Shown here in pieces: positions 24,157 through 33,552 of a stretch of 64,000 bases of DNA. Origin of the DNA: Desulfobacteraceae bacterium (lineage in GTDB: Bacteria > Desulfobacterota > Desulfobacteria > Desulfobacterales > Desulfobacteraceae); contig JADGFI010000027.1 of NCBI GenBank assembly GCA_016743945.1, positions 1 to 64,000 on the forward strand. The letters are read 5' to 3'. Under the pieces are notes generated by a model that saw only the letters and a list, made by a program, of their open reading frames with translations, made no database searches and was not told the origin of the DNA. A program made the position numbers and the translations under genes. Numbering within the stretch: position 1 is the first letter of the stretch; each line of letters opens with the position of its first letter.

Positions 24157-24648
24157 TTATCCCTGGATAATGTTTTGTCTTGCGGTTTCAAATTCTTCTT
24201 TGGTGATCAATTCTCTGGCATAAAGCGTATTCAGTTCCAGCATCTTGCGTCCTGCCTTGTCCGCTGAATTCTCAATGAGGTGGGTGTCGGAATAGGAGGG
24301 TGAAGCGTGATCAAGGAGCAAGCCATTGTTTGCCTTGGCCTTTATCTTAAAAGATGCCAGGCCGCCCAGCAGTTTAACTTCAACGGTTCTGTCCTGGAAT
24401 TCAGGGGCGGACAATACGGTTCGAAGATCCGTGGAGTTCTCCCGCATTCTTCGGTAGATAATCCAGGCAACGGACAACACCAGGATGGCAAGACCGCCCA
24501 TTATATAAGGCAGATAATGGTATACGCCCTTGAACAGAACCACTGACAGGCCGACGCCTGCCAATAGAAACACGTGCAACAGCAAAATAAAATAAGCTGT
24601 GAAAATACTTTTAAAGAGTCCTTCTTTGTCTGCTTTTGGAATTTTCAT
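24157..24648 (-). CDS. Two-helix membrane protein with C-terminal SHOCT motif
   Basis: This 163-residue protein has two membrane helices (about 14-42 and 46-66), then a charged cytoplasmic stretch and a closing short C-terminal oligomerisation motif: LNTLYARELITKEEFETARQNI, the L-x-x-L...G-x-I-T-x-EEFE pattern of SHOCT. Its function is unknown. It overlaps DUF1992 by four bases upstream, with ddl 16 bases downstream, so it is translated within the ddl-murI run. Confidence 0.7.
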   Translation of the reverse strand: MKIPKADKEGLFKSIFTAYFILLLHVFLLAGVGLSVVLFKGVYHYLPYIMGGLAILVLSVAWIIYRRMRENSTDLRTVLSAPEFQDRTVEVKLLGGLASFKIKAKANNGLLLDHASPSYSDTHLIENSADKAGRKMLELNTLYARELITKEEFETARQNIIQG

Positions 24649-25016
24649 GATAATTTTTTTATTATATTTTCCCTGTATTCATCGGTGAGCATCGGGAAAG
24701 AGAGTGATCCTCCCCTGGTGGTGCCCAGTTTTGTTAAAAGATAATTGAGTTTTTTTTGAACCTTTGACCTTTCCTGTGAATCGTATCCGGTTTCTCCAAG
24801 TAATTGTTCTAGCCGGGTAATCTTTTTTCTTACGTCAACTTCCGGGGGCAGAAAACCAGCATTCTTAAGGATTTTATGGGCAAGCCGCAACTCTTCGGGG
24901 ACATGCTGGTCTTCGAACTTAAGGGGTTTCCCCCGGCCCGCAAGATTGTCAAAGATCCCCTCTTTTTGGGCCTTTTTTATTCTCTGCTCCACAAGTGCTT
25001 CAAACCCGGGAATCAT
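24645..25016 (-). CDS. DUF1992 (DnaJ-homologue subfamily C member 28-like) protein
   Basis: This 123-residue protein carries one DUF1992 domain: ALVEQRIKKAQKEGIFDNLA, GRGKPL and LRLAHKILKNAGFLPPEVD. The N-terminal motif is diagnostic. The biochemical role is not established, although the eukaryotic relatives are J-domain-associated. No J domain is present here. It is the first gene of the ddl-murI run. Confidence 0.9.
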   Translation of the reverse strand: MIPGFEALVEQRIKKAQKEGIFDNLAGRGKPLKFEDQHVPEELRLAHKILKNAGFLPPEVDVRKKITRLEQLLGETGYDSQERSKVQKKLNYLLTKLGTTRGGSLSFPMLTDEYRENIIKKLS

Positions 25017-25113
25017 AATTTTTTTGAATGCTCCTGATTGAAAAAGTTCAGTATTCTTAAGTTTTGACCCTTGATTTTATTAAACCCGTCCTTGTTTTGC
25101 AAGGTATATTTTC

Positions 25114-25142
25114 TTGACACACCAGAGGTGATACTGTATTAA
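25114..25142 (+). promoter_or_regulatory. Sigma-70-type promoter of the GerMN/EF-G pair
   Basis: TTGACA at 25114-25119 and TATTAA at 25137-25142 are separated by 17 bases, and the first start codon lies 24 bases downstream. The match at -35 is perfect. Confidence 0.55.
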
Positions 25143-25165
25143 TTTCCATCTAAATTAATGAAATT

Positions 25166-25777
25166 ATGGACTATGTCCCCATGAATCTTTACAGGAATAG
25201 GATTGTTTTTTTTGTCCTGCTGGGTTGTTTGATAATGTGTGGACCTGGCTCTGGGGTAGGGGTCGGGGCAAATCAAGACACGATCAGCCAGGATAGTCTG
25301 GGCCCGAATAGCATGAAACCAGATAGCATGAACCAGGAAATGCTTAATACCAGGCTTTTTGACGGGTTTTTATATTTTGCAGATCCGGGGAAAGGGGTGT
25401 TAAAGGCCTTGCCCAAACGGTTTCCTTCAAATTTGAATTCCCATGAATTGGGTCAAGACATCCTTGGGGCATTGATGGAAGGGCCCCCTAATTCGGACCT
25501 GGCACCCACTTTTCCAAGGGATACACAGGTGATTGCCCTGTTTATTTCCGAAGAGGGGAGAGCCTGGGTGGACCTGGGGATAGAAGACGGTCGTTTGAAA
25601 AATATGGACACCGTTTCCGAGCTTTTGGCCATTTATTCAATAGTGAATTCCCTGGCATTGAACATTCCCGGGGTGAAACAGGTGAAACTACTTGTGAATG
25701 GATCTGATGTGGCAACCCTTGGGGGTCATGTCAGTCTTAAATATTTTTATAAACCAAATATGTTGATTGTAAAATGA
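25166..25777 (+). CDS. GerMN-domain lipoprotein
   Basis: This 203-residue protein (188 from the alternative ATG at 25181) has a hydrophobic signal ending in a lipobox, VLLGC, so it is probably lipidated. The GerMN domain occupies about 70-200: LYFADPGKGVLKALPKRFP, ALMEGPPNSDLAPTFPRDT, AWVDLGIEDG and LALNIPGVKQVKLLVNG. GerMN is found in spore germination proteins and in many non-spore-forming bacteria with unknown roles. Its stop overlaps the EF-G start (ATGA), an unusual pairing of an envelope protein with a translation factor. Confidence 0.85.
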   Translation: MDYVPMNLYRNRIVFFVLLGCLIMCGPGSGVGVGANQDTISQDSLGPNSMKPDSMNQEMLNTRLFDGFLYFADPGKGVLKALPKRFPSNLNSHELGQDILGALMEGPPNSDLAPTFPRDTQVIALFISEEGRAWVDLGIEDGRLKNMDTVSELLAIYSIVNSLALNIPGVKQVKLLVNGSDVATLGGHVSLKYFYKPNMLIVK

Positions 25778-27807
25778 GCAAACAAAAAAATATCTCAAAT
25801 ATCAGAAATATCGGAATCATGGCCCATATTGATGCGGGCAAGACCACTGTAACGGAAAGAATCCTGTATTATACAGGAAAATCTTACAAAATAGGGGAGG
25901 TCCATGACGGGGAAGCCGTTATGGACTGGATGCAGGATGAACAGGACAGAGGGATTACCATTACCTCTGCTGTGACCACATGTGTTTGGCATCAGTCCGT
26001 GATCCAGATCATCGATACCCCGGGACACGTGGATTTTACAGTGGAAGTGGAAAGAGCTTTGCGGGTGTTGGATGGTGCCATCGGGGTTTTCTGCGCAGTT
26101 GGCGGGGTGGAGCCCCAGTCTGAAACCGTATGGCGGCAGGCAGATCGTTATTCCGTGCCCAGAATGGCTTTTATCAATAAAATGGACCGGATCGGGGCAA
26201 ATTTTTTTGCAGCCGTTGATTCCATGGTTGAAAAATTGGGCGCTAACCCTGTGGTGATTCAGTTGCCCATGGGGGCAGAGGATCGGTTCCGAGGGGTTAT
26301 TGACCTTGTTGATATGCAGCAGGTTTGCTGGGATGATGAAAGTCTGGGGGCTGATTTTACCATCTCTGATATTGATCCTGAATTTGAAGAACTGGCACAA
26401 GAATACCGGGAACGACTGCTGGAAGCCATTTCCGAGCAGGATGATGAGATCATGGAATTATACCTGGGAGAACAAGAGATACCGCGTCAGGATCTTGTCA
26501 AAGCCATTCGGAAGGCCACCATTGAAAGAAAGATCGTGCCGGTGCTCTGCGGCAGTGCGTTGAAGAACAAAGGAATTCAGCCTTTGCTCAATGCCGTTGA
26601 ATTGTTTTTGCCCAGCCCCAAGGATGTTCCGCCCATCATGGGGATTCATCCCGAGACGGGAGAGGAACTGGAATTTTTACCCGAAAAGAACGCCCCCCTG
26701 GCAGCTTTGATTTTTAAGGTATCCATGATTGAGGGCAGAAAACTTTCCTTTGCCAGGATTTATTCAGGGAAAATTGACGCCGGGTCCGAGGTGTTTAACC
26801 CCGCTTTAAACAAAACTGAAAAATTATCCCGGCTGCTCAAGATGCATGCCAATAAAAGGGAGCGCATTGACCAGGCAACGGCCGGAGATATCATCGGCCT
26901 TGTGGGGCTCAAGGATTCAGGTACCGGCGATACCCTGTGTTCCCCGAAGTTTCCGGTATTTCTGGAAAAGATGGAATATGAGGCACCGGTTATTTCCATA
27001 GCCATTGAACCCAAGACCCATGCTGACCAGGAAAAAATAGACAGTGTGCTGGAAAAATTTATGATTGAAGATCCCACCCTTAAGGTGAGCCGGGATGAAG
27101 AAACCGGCCAGACAATCCTTTCGGGCATGGGGGAACTCCATCTTGAAATTATTATTTCCCGGATGCTCAAGGAATTTAACACCAAGGTCAACGTGGGCAG
27201 CCCCCAGGTGGTTTACCGGGAAGTGATCACCTCCCCTGCAAGGGGGGAGGCTGTTTTCGAACGGGAGATTACCGGGAAAGCGCATTATGCCAAGGTGGCC
27301 ATTCGTCTGTTGCCGCTTGAAAGGGGCGCAGGGGTTACCTTTACCTCGGAGGTTACACAAGAACAGATACCCGAACAATATGTGGCTGCCATTGAAACCG
27401 GCATCCGGGAAAGTCTTGACGGTGGATTTTTAAAGGGATATCCCCTGGTGGATGTGGGGATTGTGCTGGCGGATGGTGGCTTTGAAGAGGGTAAAAGTTC
27501 AGAACTCTCTTTTTCCGTGTGTGCATCAATGGCCTGCAAAAATGCTTTGAATATTGCTGCGATGGCACTTTTGGAGCCCATCATGTCAGTGGAAGTCTTT
27601 GTGCCGGATGCTTACATGGGAGATGCCATCTCCGATTTGAACGGCCGTGGCGGTAAGGTGGAATCCATCAATCCCAAGGCCGGTATCCAGGTGGTTAAAG
27701 CCGTGGTTCCCTTGTCGAAAATGTTTGGGTATTCCACGGCGATTCGGTCTGCCACCCAGGGCAGGGGGACTTTTACCATGCAGTTTTCAGCCTTTGATAA
27801 AGTCTGA
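25774..27807 (+). CDS. fusA: Elongation factor G (EF-G), probably a paralogue
   Basis: This 677-residue translational GTPase drives ribosome translocation and, in some paralogues, ribosome recycling. It shows GIMAHIDAGKTT (P-loop), GITITSA (switch I), DTPGHVDFT (switch II), INKMDR (NKxD) and the EF-G domains II-V with SGMGELHLEIIISR. It is a little shorter than the classic 690-700. It is not next to rpsL, rpsG or tuf, so this is probably a second EF-G rather than the str-operon copy. It overlaps the GerMN gene by four bases. Confidence 0.93.
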   Translation: MSKQKNISNIRNIGIMAHIDAGKTTVTERILYYTGKSYKIGEVHDGEAVMDWMQDEQDRGITITSAVTTCVWHQSVIQIIDTPGHVDFTVEVERALRVLDGAIGVFCAVGGVEPQSETVWRQADRYSVPRMAFINKMDRIGANFFAAVDSMVEKLGANPVVIQLPMGAEDRFRGVIDLVDMQQVCWDDESLGADFTISDIDPEFEELAQEYRERLLEAISEQDDEIMELYLGEQEIPRQDLVKAIRKATIERKIVPVLCGSALKNKGIQPLLNAVELFLPSPKDVPPIMGIHPETGEELEFLPEKNAPLAALIFKVSMIEGRKLSFARIYSGKIDAGSEVFNPALNKTEKLSRLLKMHANKRERIDQATAGDIIGLVGLKDSGTGDTLCSPKFPVFLEKMEYEAPVISIAIEPKTHADQEKIDSVLEKFMIEDPTLKVSRDEETGQTILSGMGELHLEIIISRMLKEFNTKVNVGSPQVVYREVITSPARGEAVFEREITGKAHYAKVAIRLLPLERGAGVTFTSEVTQEQIPEQYVAAIETGIRESLDGGFLKGYPLVDVGIVLADGGFEEGKSSELSFSVCASMACKNALNIAAMALLEPIMSVEVFVPDAYMGDAISDLNGRGGKVESINPKAGIQVVKAVVPLSKMFGYSTAIRSATQGRGTFTMQFSAFDKV

Positions 27808-27876
27808 TAAAATTTGATTTATTGGGTGGGCTATAAACCATCGATTGAAAATCAAAGTAAATGATCGGGGGGATGA

Positions 27877-29289
27877 TTATTTCTTGGCGTTGGGCAGCGC
27901 ATAGATGCCGTCAAGACGTTTTTGGGCATCTTCCTTTGCCATAGGATCTTCCAGGTTTTCCAGGGATCTTTTCAGGTGGCGGATGGCGTTTTTAAAATCC
28001 ATGGATTCTGAATAGTAGACCCCCAGGTAATAATGGGACATGGGCAGGTTTTTTTCCTGGGACATGATATCTGCCAGGTGATAATAAGCCCGGGGAAAGG
28101 CGTCCGGCTCTTCATCCAGCACCTGTTTAAAATTGTTTTCAGCTACGAGGGTCTCTCCGGATTCAAGCTGGGCAATAGCAAGATAATACCTGGCCCAAAG
28201 TCCCATTATGGGATTGTCTTTGACGCCTGTCAGCACATTTTTGGCGGATTCAAGCTGCCCATCATGGATATAGACCCGTCCTAGTTCCAGCAGGATCATG
28301 GGTTCAAATAAGCGAATGGACAAGGCTTTTTTCAGGTGGGAGATGGCCAGATCCCTCTGGTTTTTTCGGGCATATAACAGCCCCATTCCATAGAGGAGAG
28401 CCGGGTTCTCGGGCTCACCTTGCAGCAGGGTGGTAACTTTGTTAAAACTTGTGTCAAGGTTCCCGTAAAGTCCCATTAGCCGGTATTTAACCATGCTGAA
28501 CTCAAAGGTTTCAGGGGGTGTTTTTATCGCTTGGGCCGGGGTGTAATTTTCCAGGATTCCGGCAAGATGGATAATTCGGTTTCCCGTGCCTGGATGGGTT
28601 TTGAAATAATCCGGGACGCCTTCCATCCCCCGATAATCGGAAGCCCGCATTTTGGTAAGGCCGGACAGGAGTCCTTGGGGAGAATAGCCGGTCTCTTTTA
28701 AAAAAAGGAAGGCCTTCTGGTCTGCTTCGGTTTCATTTTCCCTGGTAAAGGCAAGCATGGCTGACTGACCGGCCGCTGCGGAGCCCATGGTTAATGCCGA
28801 GGCCGCATCCCCTCCCCCCCCTGCCGCTCCCACAAGGATTCCCGCCAGCATGCCGGCCATGCTGCCGTAGTTCACCAACTTAGACCGGTCAATGGATTGG
28901 GAAACATGCCGGTTTACGGCATGGCCCATTTCATGGGCCATGATTCCGGCAAGTTCGTCAATGGTATCCAGGGCAAATAGCAACCCCTTATATATGAAAA
29001 TATTGGCGGCCGGGCTGGCAAATGCGTTAAAGGAATCATCATTGATCAGATAAAAGGTAAAATCAAAGGGCTGGGTGGGCAGACCCGACAGAATATGGTA
29101 GCCCACGGTATTGATCATGTGCATGGCAATGGGGTCATGGAGGATGATCCGTTGTCCTTTCATCATTTCCATGAATTCTTTGCTAAGTTTTTGTTCTTCC
29201 GGAATGGAAATGGCAAAGACCTGCGGATAACTTGTTCCCAGGAAAATGAGGATAAAACAGCTGATCAGAAAACGCCTGGAAAATTTCAT
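27877..29289 (-). CDS. M48-family metalloprotease with TPR repeats (BepA/YfgC-like)
   Basis: This 470-residue protein has an N-terminal signal peptide (FLISCFILIFLGTSYPQVFA). The peptidase domain has the zinc motif MAHEMGHAVNRH and the downstream acidic ligand in ENETEADQKAFLFL, with a Gly/Ala-rich loop between. TPR repeats fill about 285-460. The arrangement is that of BepA, a periplasmic protease-chaperone for outer-membrane protein assembly. It is convergent with EF-G across a 69-bp gap. Confident in family, less so in exact role. Confidence 0.92.
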   Translation of the reverse strand: MKFSRRFLISCFILIFLGTSYPQVFAISIPEEQKLSKEFMEMMKGQRIILHDPIAMHMINTVGYHILSGLPTQPFDFTFYLINDDSFNAFASPAANIFIYKGLLFALDTIDELAGIMAHEMGHAVNRHVSQSIDRSKLVNYGSMAGMLAGILVGAAGGGGDAASALTMGSAAAGQSAMLAFTRENETEADQKAFLFLKETGYSPQGLLSGLTKMRASDYRGMEGVPDYFKTHPGTGNRIIHLAGILENYTPAQAIKTPPETFEFSMVKYRLMGLYGNLDTSFNKVTTLLQGEPENPALLYGMGLLYARKNQRDLAISHLKKALSIRLFEPMILLELGRVYIHDGQLESAKNVLTGVKDNPIMGLWARYYLAIAQLESGETLVAENNFKQVLDEEPDAFPRAYYHLADIMSQEKNLPMSHYYLGVYYSESMDFKNAIRHLKRSLENLEDPMAKEDAQKRLDGIYALPNAKK

Positions 29290-29319
29290 ATTAATACCCT
29301 TGCCTGTAAATCAGAAAAA

Positions 29320-29853
29320 TTAGATCTGGATAAATTCTGTATGTTCCATGGCAATTTCAATGCGGAAACTATAGTTGCCAATTTTAAAGGAAAGTCGTCT
29401 GTTTTCTGCATAATCCGCATCAATGACAAGGGTGATGGCTGAGTTCAGGGTCAAGGCCTTGGGCTGGCCAAACACAGCATTTAATTCAAAGGTTTCTCCC
29501 ACATCCTTGATCACCTGGCCCATGATCTGATTGGTTATTTCTCCAATGCTGTCGGTGACTTCCGCAGAGGAGAGGCCTGTGGCCAATTCTGTTTTTGGTA
29601 TCCCCATGGCCAGCATATATTTCTCATAAATTTCATAGGCGGCATCGGCTGAAAAATTCATGATAACAAGCCCGATATAGTCTCCGTCAAACTGAACAAA
29701 ACAGGTCAGATCCGGTTTCATGGAAACCTTGGGGATCTTCTGGATGGTGGTTGAATAGGTGACCGCTTGTTTGGTGGTCGTTTCAAGTGTCTTCTGGGCA
29801 GTATTAAGGAAGATCTTGGATATTTCGTCAATGGACAGGATCGGTTTTGACAT
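29320..29853 (-). CDS. CheX-like DUF3334 family protein
   Basis: This 177-residue protein matches the pattern of DUF3334/CheX-type proteins: KPDLTCFVQFDGDYIGLVIM, AYEIYEKYMLAMG, SAEVTDSIGEITNQIMGQV (the CheX E-x-x-N box) and a closing YSFRIEIAMEHTEFIQI. CheX proteins dephosphorylate CheY-P, and the E-x-x-N residues here are consistent with that chemistry, though DUF3334 members are uncharacterised. Stand-alone gene with no chemotaxis neighbours. Confidence 0.75.
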   Translation of the reverse strand: MSKPILSIDEISKIFLNTAQKTLETTTKQAVTYSTTIQKIPKVSMKPDLTCFVQFDGDYIGLVIMNFSADAAYEIYEKYMLAMGIPKTELATGLSSAEVTDSIGEITNQIMGQVIKDVGETFELNAVFGQPKALTLNSAITLVIDADYAENRRLSFKIGNYSFRIEIAMEHTEFIQI

Positions 29854-29930
29854 GACGGCTCCTTTTTGTTTCAGGTGGCTTATACCTTTATAATTATTAA
29901 GAAAATCAGTGCAAAAGTCAAAGGGTTTTA

Positions 29931-30851
29931 TTATCTTTCCCCGCGGTTGTAAGGGGCTGACAGCATGGCCGGGGCATTGAGTTTTTTAGGGTCTTTTAAA
30001 CTGATGAGCAGCAGAATCAGCAAGGTGGCGATATAGGGCAGCATGGATAGAAAGTTGGGAGAAATTCCCAAAGGCTGCATTAAATACTGGACCACAAAAA
30101 TGCCTCCGAAAAGAAAGGCCGCCCAGATGGCCCGGCCCGGGTTCCAAAGGGCAAAAATTGTCAATGCAATGGCAATCCAGCCTCTTCCTGCGGTCATGCC
30201 TTCAATCCAGGATTTTGAATAGGAGATGGACAAATGTGCGCCGGCAAGGGCGGAAAATCCCCCGCCAATGATGACGGAAAAATAACGGATTAAAAATACA
30301 TTGACCCCCTGGGTCTCCGTTGCTCGGGGGTTTTCTCCGGTGGACCGGATCTGGATGCCCAGAAGCGTCCGTTCCAGTAAAAACCAGGCGGCAAGGGCCA
30401 GAAAAATGGCCAGATAGAAAAAAGGACTTTGGAAAAACAGGATCTTTCCGATATAGGGGATGTCCGACAGATAGGGAATGGCAAGATCATTCATCTTTAT
30501 GGTAAGGGGTTTGCCCACATAGGGTTTGCCCAGCATGCCGGAGAGACCTAACCCCAGCATGGTAAGCGCCAGACCCGAAACCACCTGGTTGGCCTGGAGG
30601 GTAATGGAGGCAAAGGCATGGATGATGGAGATGGTCATGCCGGCAGCCATGGCAGCTAGAACCCCGAGCCAGGGCTGGCCGGTTGTCATGGTGACGATAA
30701 ATGCCACCACCGCTCCAACCGCCATAACCCCTTCCACTCCCAGGTTCAGGATGCCGGATCTTTCACAGATTATTTCTCCTGTGGTGGCCAGCAGCAGAGG
30801 CGTGCCGGCAATCATGGTTCGCTGGAGTGTTGAAATGATAATTTCTTCCAT
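29931..30851 (-). CDS. Nucleoside ABC transporter permease (second permease)
   Basis: This 306-residue membrane protein with eight or more helices is of the BPD_transp_2 family, homologous to NupQ/YufQ. The family signature GENPRATETQGVNVFLIRYF lies in the central loop, and GRGWIAIALTIFALWNPG near the end. It pairs with the permease just upstream (39 bases) and the twin-domain ATPase. Together they form an inner-membrane importer, probably of nucleosides or related purine compounds. Confidence 0.9.
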   Translation of the reverse strand: MEEIIISTLQRTMIAGTPLLLATTGEIICERSGILNLGVEGVMAVGAVVAFIVTMTTGQPWLGVLAAMAAGMTISIIHAFASITLQANQVVSGLALTMLGLGLSGMLGKPYVGKPLTIKMNDLAIPYLSDIPYIGKILFFQSPFFYLAIFLALAAWFLLERTLLGIQIRSTGENPRATETQGVNVFLIRYFSVIIGGGFSALAGAHLSISYSKSWIEGMTAGRGWIAIALTIFALWNPGRAIWAAFLFGGIFVVQYLMQPLGISPNFLSMLPYIATLLILLLISLKDPKKLNAPAMLSAPYNRGER

Positions 30852-30889
30852 TTTTTATCCTATCGGTTTTATTCCTATCAGTTTTATTC

Positions 30890-31969
30890 TTATTTGGTTG
30901 AAAAGCGGATATTCAGCGTGTGGTTTAAAAAATAATCTCCCATGATTAAAAAAAACAACAGGGTGCCGTTGACGATTTCAACCGTGGCGGCTGGCAATCC
31001 CAAAGAGATTTGGATGGCATCGCCTCCCACAAGAATACCGGCAAAAAATATGCCCGATACAATGGCGTATAAGGGGTTGAGTTTGGCAAGCCAGGCCACA
31101 ATGATGGCGGTAAATCCATACCCCGAGGAAACCGAGGCCGGATATCCCAGATAATGGTGGATGCCGGCTATTTCGCCCACGCCTGCAAACCCGGCAAGTC
31201 CTCCGGAAACGGCCATGAGAATCATGCTGGTTTTCAGAAAATCAATGCCCGCATATTTGCCGGCATCGGGATTCTCCCCCACCACCCGGGCCTCATACCC
31301 GAATCTTGTTTTGTAAATCACCACACAGAGGATAATGGCGCAGATAATGGCCAGAATCAGGGTGGAATAGTGGATGCGAGATCCTGGAATCACCCCTAAT
31401 ATGGCAGCTTCAGGAAGATTGTCGGTGCCGGGAAATCCAAACCGGGTGCTTCCCTTCCAGGGGCCGACAATGAGCATGGTTAAAAATTCGGCACAGATAT
31501 AATTGAGCATCAATGTGGAAATAACCTCATTGATGGAATATTTAATTTTAAGGATTGCGGGAATGATGCCCCACAGGGCACCGCCAATGAATCCTGCTAG
31601 AAACATCAACGGGACAATGAAATAGGGGGGGAGGGTATCCCCAAAGGTGAGGCCTGTCCAGGTGGAAAAAATGGCTCCCATGAGCAGTTGGCCCTCTGCC
31701 CCGATATTCCAGAACTTGGCCCGGAAGGCCAGGGTGAGGCCGGCGCCGATGAGAATCAGGGGGATGGCCTTGGTCAGGGTTTCTTTAAATCCATAGAACG
31801 ACCCAAAAGATCCCAAAAATATTTTGGAAATGGCATAGAAAGGATTTACCCCGGCAACAAGGAAAATAATGCCGACAACCAAAAGGCCTGCCATCAGTGA
31901 AAAAACATTGGTCATCAGGGATCTTAAGGGGGTTATATTGTATCGGTCACTTGTGGTAATTTTTATCAT
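30890..31969 (-). CDS. Nucleoside ABC transporter permease (first permease)
   Basis: This 359-residue BPD_transp_2 permease is NupP/YufP-like. It has about ten helices, the family motif FWNIGAEGQLLMGAI and the coupling loop VVGENPDAGKYAGIDFLKT. Its start overlaps the ATPase stop by four bases, so it is translationally coupled. It is slightly longer at the N-terminus than the second permease. Confidence 0.92.
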   Translation of the reverse strand: MIKITTSDRYNITPLRSLMTNVFSLMAGLLVVGIIFLVAGVNPFYAISKIFLGSFGSFYGFKETLTKAIPLILIGAGLTLAFRAKFWNIGAEGQLLMGAIFSTWTGLTFGDTLPPYFIVPLMFLAGFIGGALWGIIPAILKIKYSINEVISTLMLNYICAEFLTMLIVGPWKGSTRFGFPGTDNLPEAAILGVIPGSRIHYSTLILAIICAIILCVVIYKTRFGYEARVVGENPDAGKYAGIDFLKTSMILMAVSGGLAGFAGVGEIAGIHHYLGYPASVSSGYGFTAIIVAWLAKLNPLYAIVSGIFFAGILVGGDAIQISLGLPAATVEIVNGTLLFFLIMGDYFLNHTLNIRFSTK

Positions 31970-33489
31970 AAGGCGTCGCTTTCTTTGGAGCCGGCCATCA
32001 TCAGGCCAATGTCACAGAGCCTGTCATCGTCGGCATCTAAAATTCCGATGAATTTTCCGGCAAAAATAACCGCTACCCGGTCACAAAGCTCAAAAATTTC
32101 TTCAAGGTCTTCTGAAAACAATAATACGGAACTGCCCTGTTTCCGAAGTTCCAAAAGGTGCTCCCTTAAAAATTGGGTAGCCCCCACATCCAACCCGTAG
32201 GTGGGGTGGGACGCAACCAATAGCCGTGGCTGTTCACTGATTTCTCTGCCTAAAATTAATTTTTGGATATTGCCGCCGGACAGATTTCGAATCTGGTTGT
32301 TAATGGAATGGGTGGCGACTTTAAAATCGCTGACAATGGTTTTGGCATGGTTTTTCACCTGGCTGTATTTGAGAAAATACCGTTTGGAAAATTTTTTCAG
32401 GTGATGTTGTTTTAAAATGGCATTGTCATAGAGAAAAAGTCCCGGCGCAATCCCGAAACGGATTCTTTCCTCGGGTACATGGGAGACGCCTTTGTCATAG
32501 ATATGGCGGGGGGATTTATTGGTGATATCGGTTTTATTCATCCGTACAGATCCTGAATCAATTTTCCGGATGCCGGTGATGGCTTCGGCCAGTTCCCTCT
32601 GGCCGTTCCCTGCAACTCCTGCAATACCAAAAATTTGATTTTCAAACAATTCAAAGGAGATGCCCTTTACTGCCGGCATCCCTTTGTCTCCTTTGACATG
32701 GATATCTTGAACCGACAATACTTTTTTGCCCGCCGCAATTTTTTCCTTGTCAATATTAAAGACCACATCCCTTCCCACCATCATCCGGGCCAAGGATTTT
32801 TTGTCGGTATCGGCGGTATCGGCATGTCCGACAATCTGACCCTTTTGCAATACGGTTACCCGATCACAGATATCCATGATTTCGTCTAATTTATGGGAAA
32901 TAAAGATGATCATATGGCCTTCGGCCTTCATTTGCCGCAGGATGGCGATTAATTCCTTAATTTCAACGGGGGTCAGCACCGAGGTGGGTTCATCTAAGAT
33001 CAGCAGGTCAGCCCCGTTTAAAAGGGCTTTGATAATTTCGATCCGCTGCTGCTCTCCGGCGGATAATTGCCAGACGCGCTGGTCCAGATCCATATTGAAA
33101 TCAAATTGCTTGGAAAACTCTTCCACCCGTTTTTGTAATTTTATTTTTGGGAAAAAAAAAGGGGTGTCCTTGTACCCCAGGGCAATGTTTTCAAGGACCG
33201 AATGATTTTGAATCAGCATGAAGTGCTGGTGGACCATGCCGATGCCATGGGCGATGGATTCAACGGGATTGTTGATGCGGATGGGGGACCCATTGATTTC
33301 TATCTGCCCAGAATCTGGCTGGTACAGCCCATAGAGGATGTTCATCAAGGTGGTTTTCCCCGCCCCGTTTTCTCCTAATAGCCCCAGAATTTCACCGGAT
33401 TCCACATAAAGGTTGATATCTTTATTGGCATGGATACCGTGGAATGACTTGCAGATATCTCGCATTTCAAGGCGTTGTATTTTTTTCAT
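31966..33489 (-). CDS. Nucleoside ABC transporter ATP-binding protein, duplicated NBD
   Basis: This 507-residue protein has two ATPase domains, as in sugar- and nucleoside-type (RbsA/NupO) transporters. NBD1 has LLGENGAGKTTL (Walker A), LSAGEQQRIEI (signature) and LLILDEPTSVL (Walker B). NBD2 has a degenerate Walker A (IAGVAGNGQREL, lacking the Lys), LSGGNIQKLIL as signature and LLVASHPTYGLD. An asymmetric second site is normal for this family. It follows the binding protein gene across a terminator-like hairpin. Confidence 0.95.
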   Translation of the reverse strand: MKKIQRLEMRDICKSFHGIHANKDINLYVESGEILGLLGENGAGKTTLMNILYGLYQPDSGQIEINGSPIRINNPVESIAHGIGMVHQHFMLIQNHSVLENIALGYKDTPFFFPKIKLQKRVEEFSKQFDFNMDLDQRVWQLSAGEQQRIEIIKALLNGADLLILDEPTSVLTPVEIKELIAILRQMKAEGHMIIFISHKLDEIMDICDRVTVLQKGQIVGHADTADTDKKSLARMMVGRDVVFNIDKEKIAAGKKVLSVQDIHVKGDKGMPAVKGISFELFENQIFGIAGVAGNGQRELAEAITGIRKIDSGSVRMNKTDITNKSPRHIYDKGVSHVPEERIRFGIAPGLFLYDNAILKQHHLKKFSKRYFLKYSQVKNHAKTIVSDFKVATHSINNQIRNLSGGNIQKLILGREISEQPRLLVASHPTYGLDVGATQFLREHLLELRKQGSSVLLFSEDLEEIFELCDRVAVIFAGKFIGILDADDDRLCDIGLMMAGSKESDAL

Positions 33490-33502
33490 ATACGACTTTA
33501 CA

Positions 33503-33530
33503 AAAAGGCCGGGAAACTCCCCGGCCTTTT
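33503..33530 (-). terminator. Internal terminator between binding protein and ATPase genes
   Basis: AAAAGGCCGGG (33503-33513) is complementary to CCCGGCCTTTT (33520-33530), and T residues follow on the minus strand. It sits in the 63-bp gap after the BMP gene. Partial termination here would give more binding protein than transporter core, which is common in ABC operons. Confidence 0.75.
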
Positions 33531-33552
33531 ATGGTTTCTTTAAGCGTTTAAA

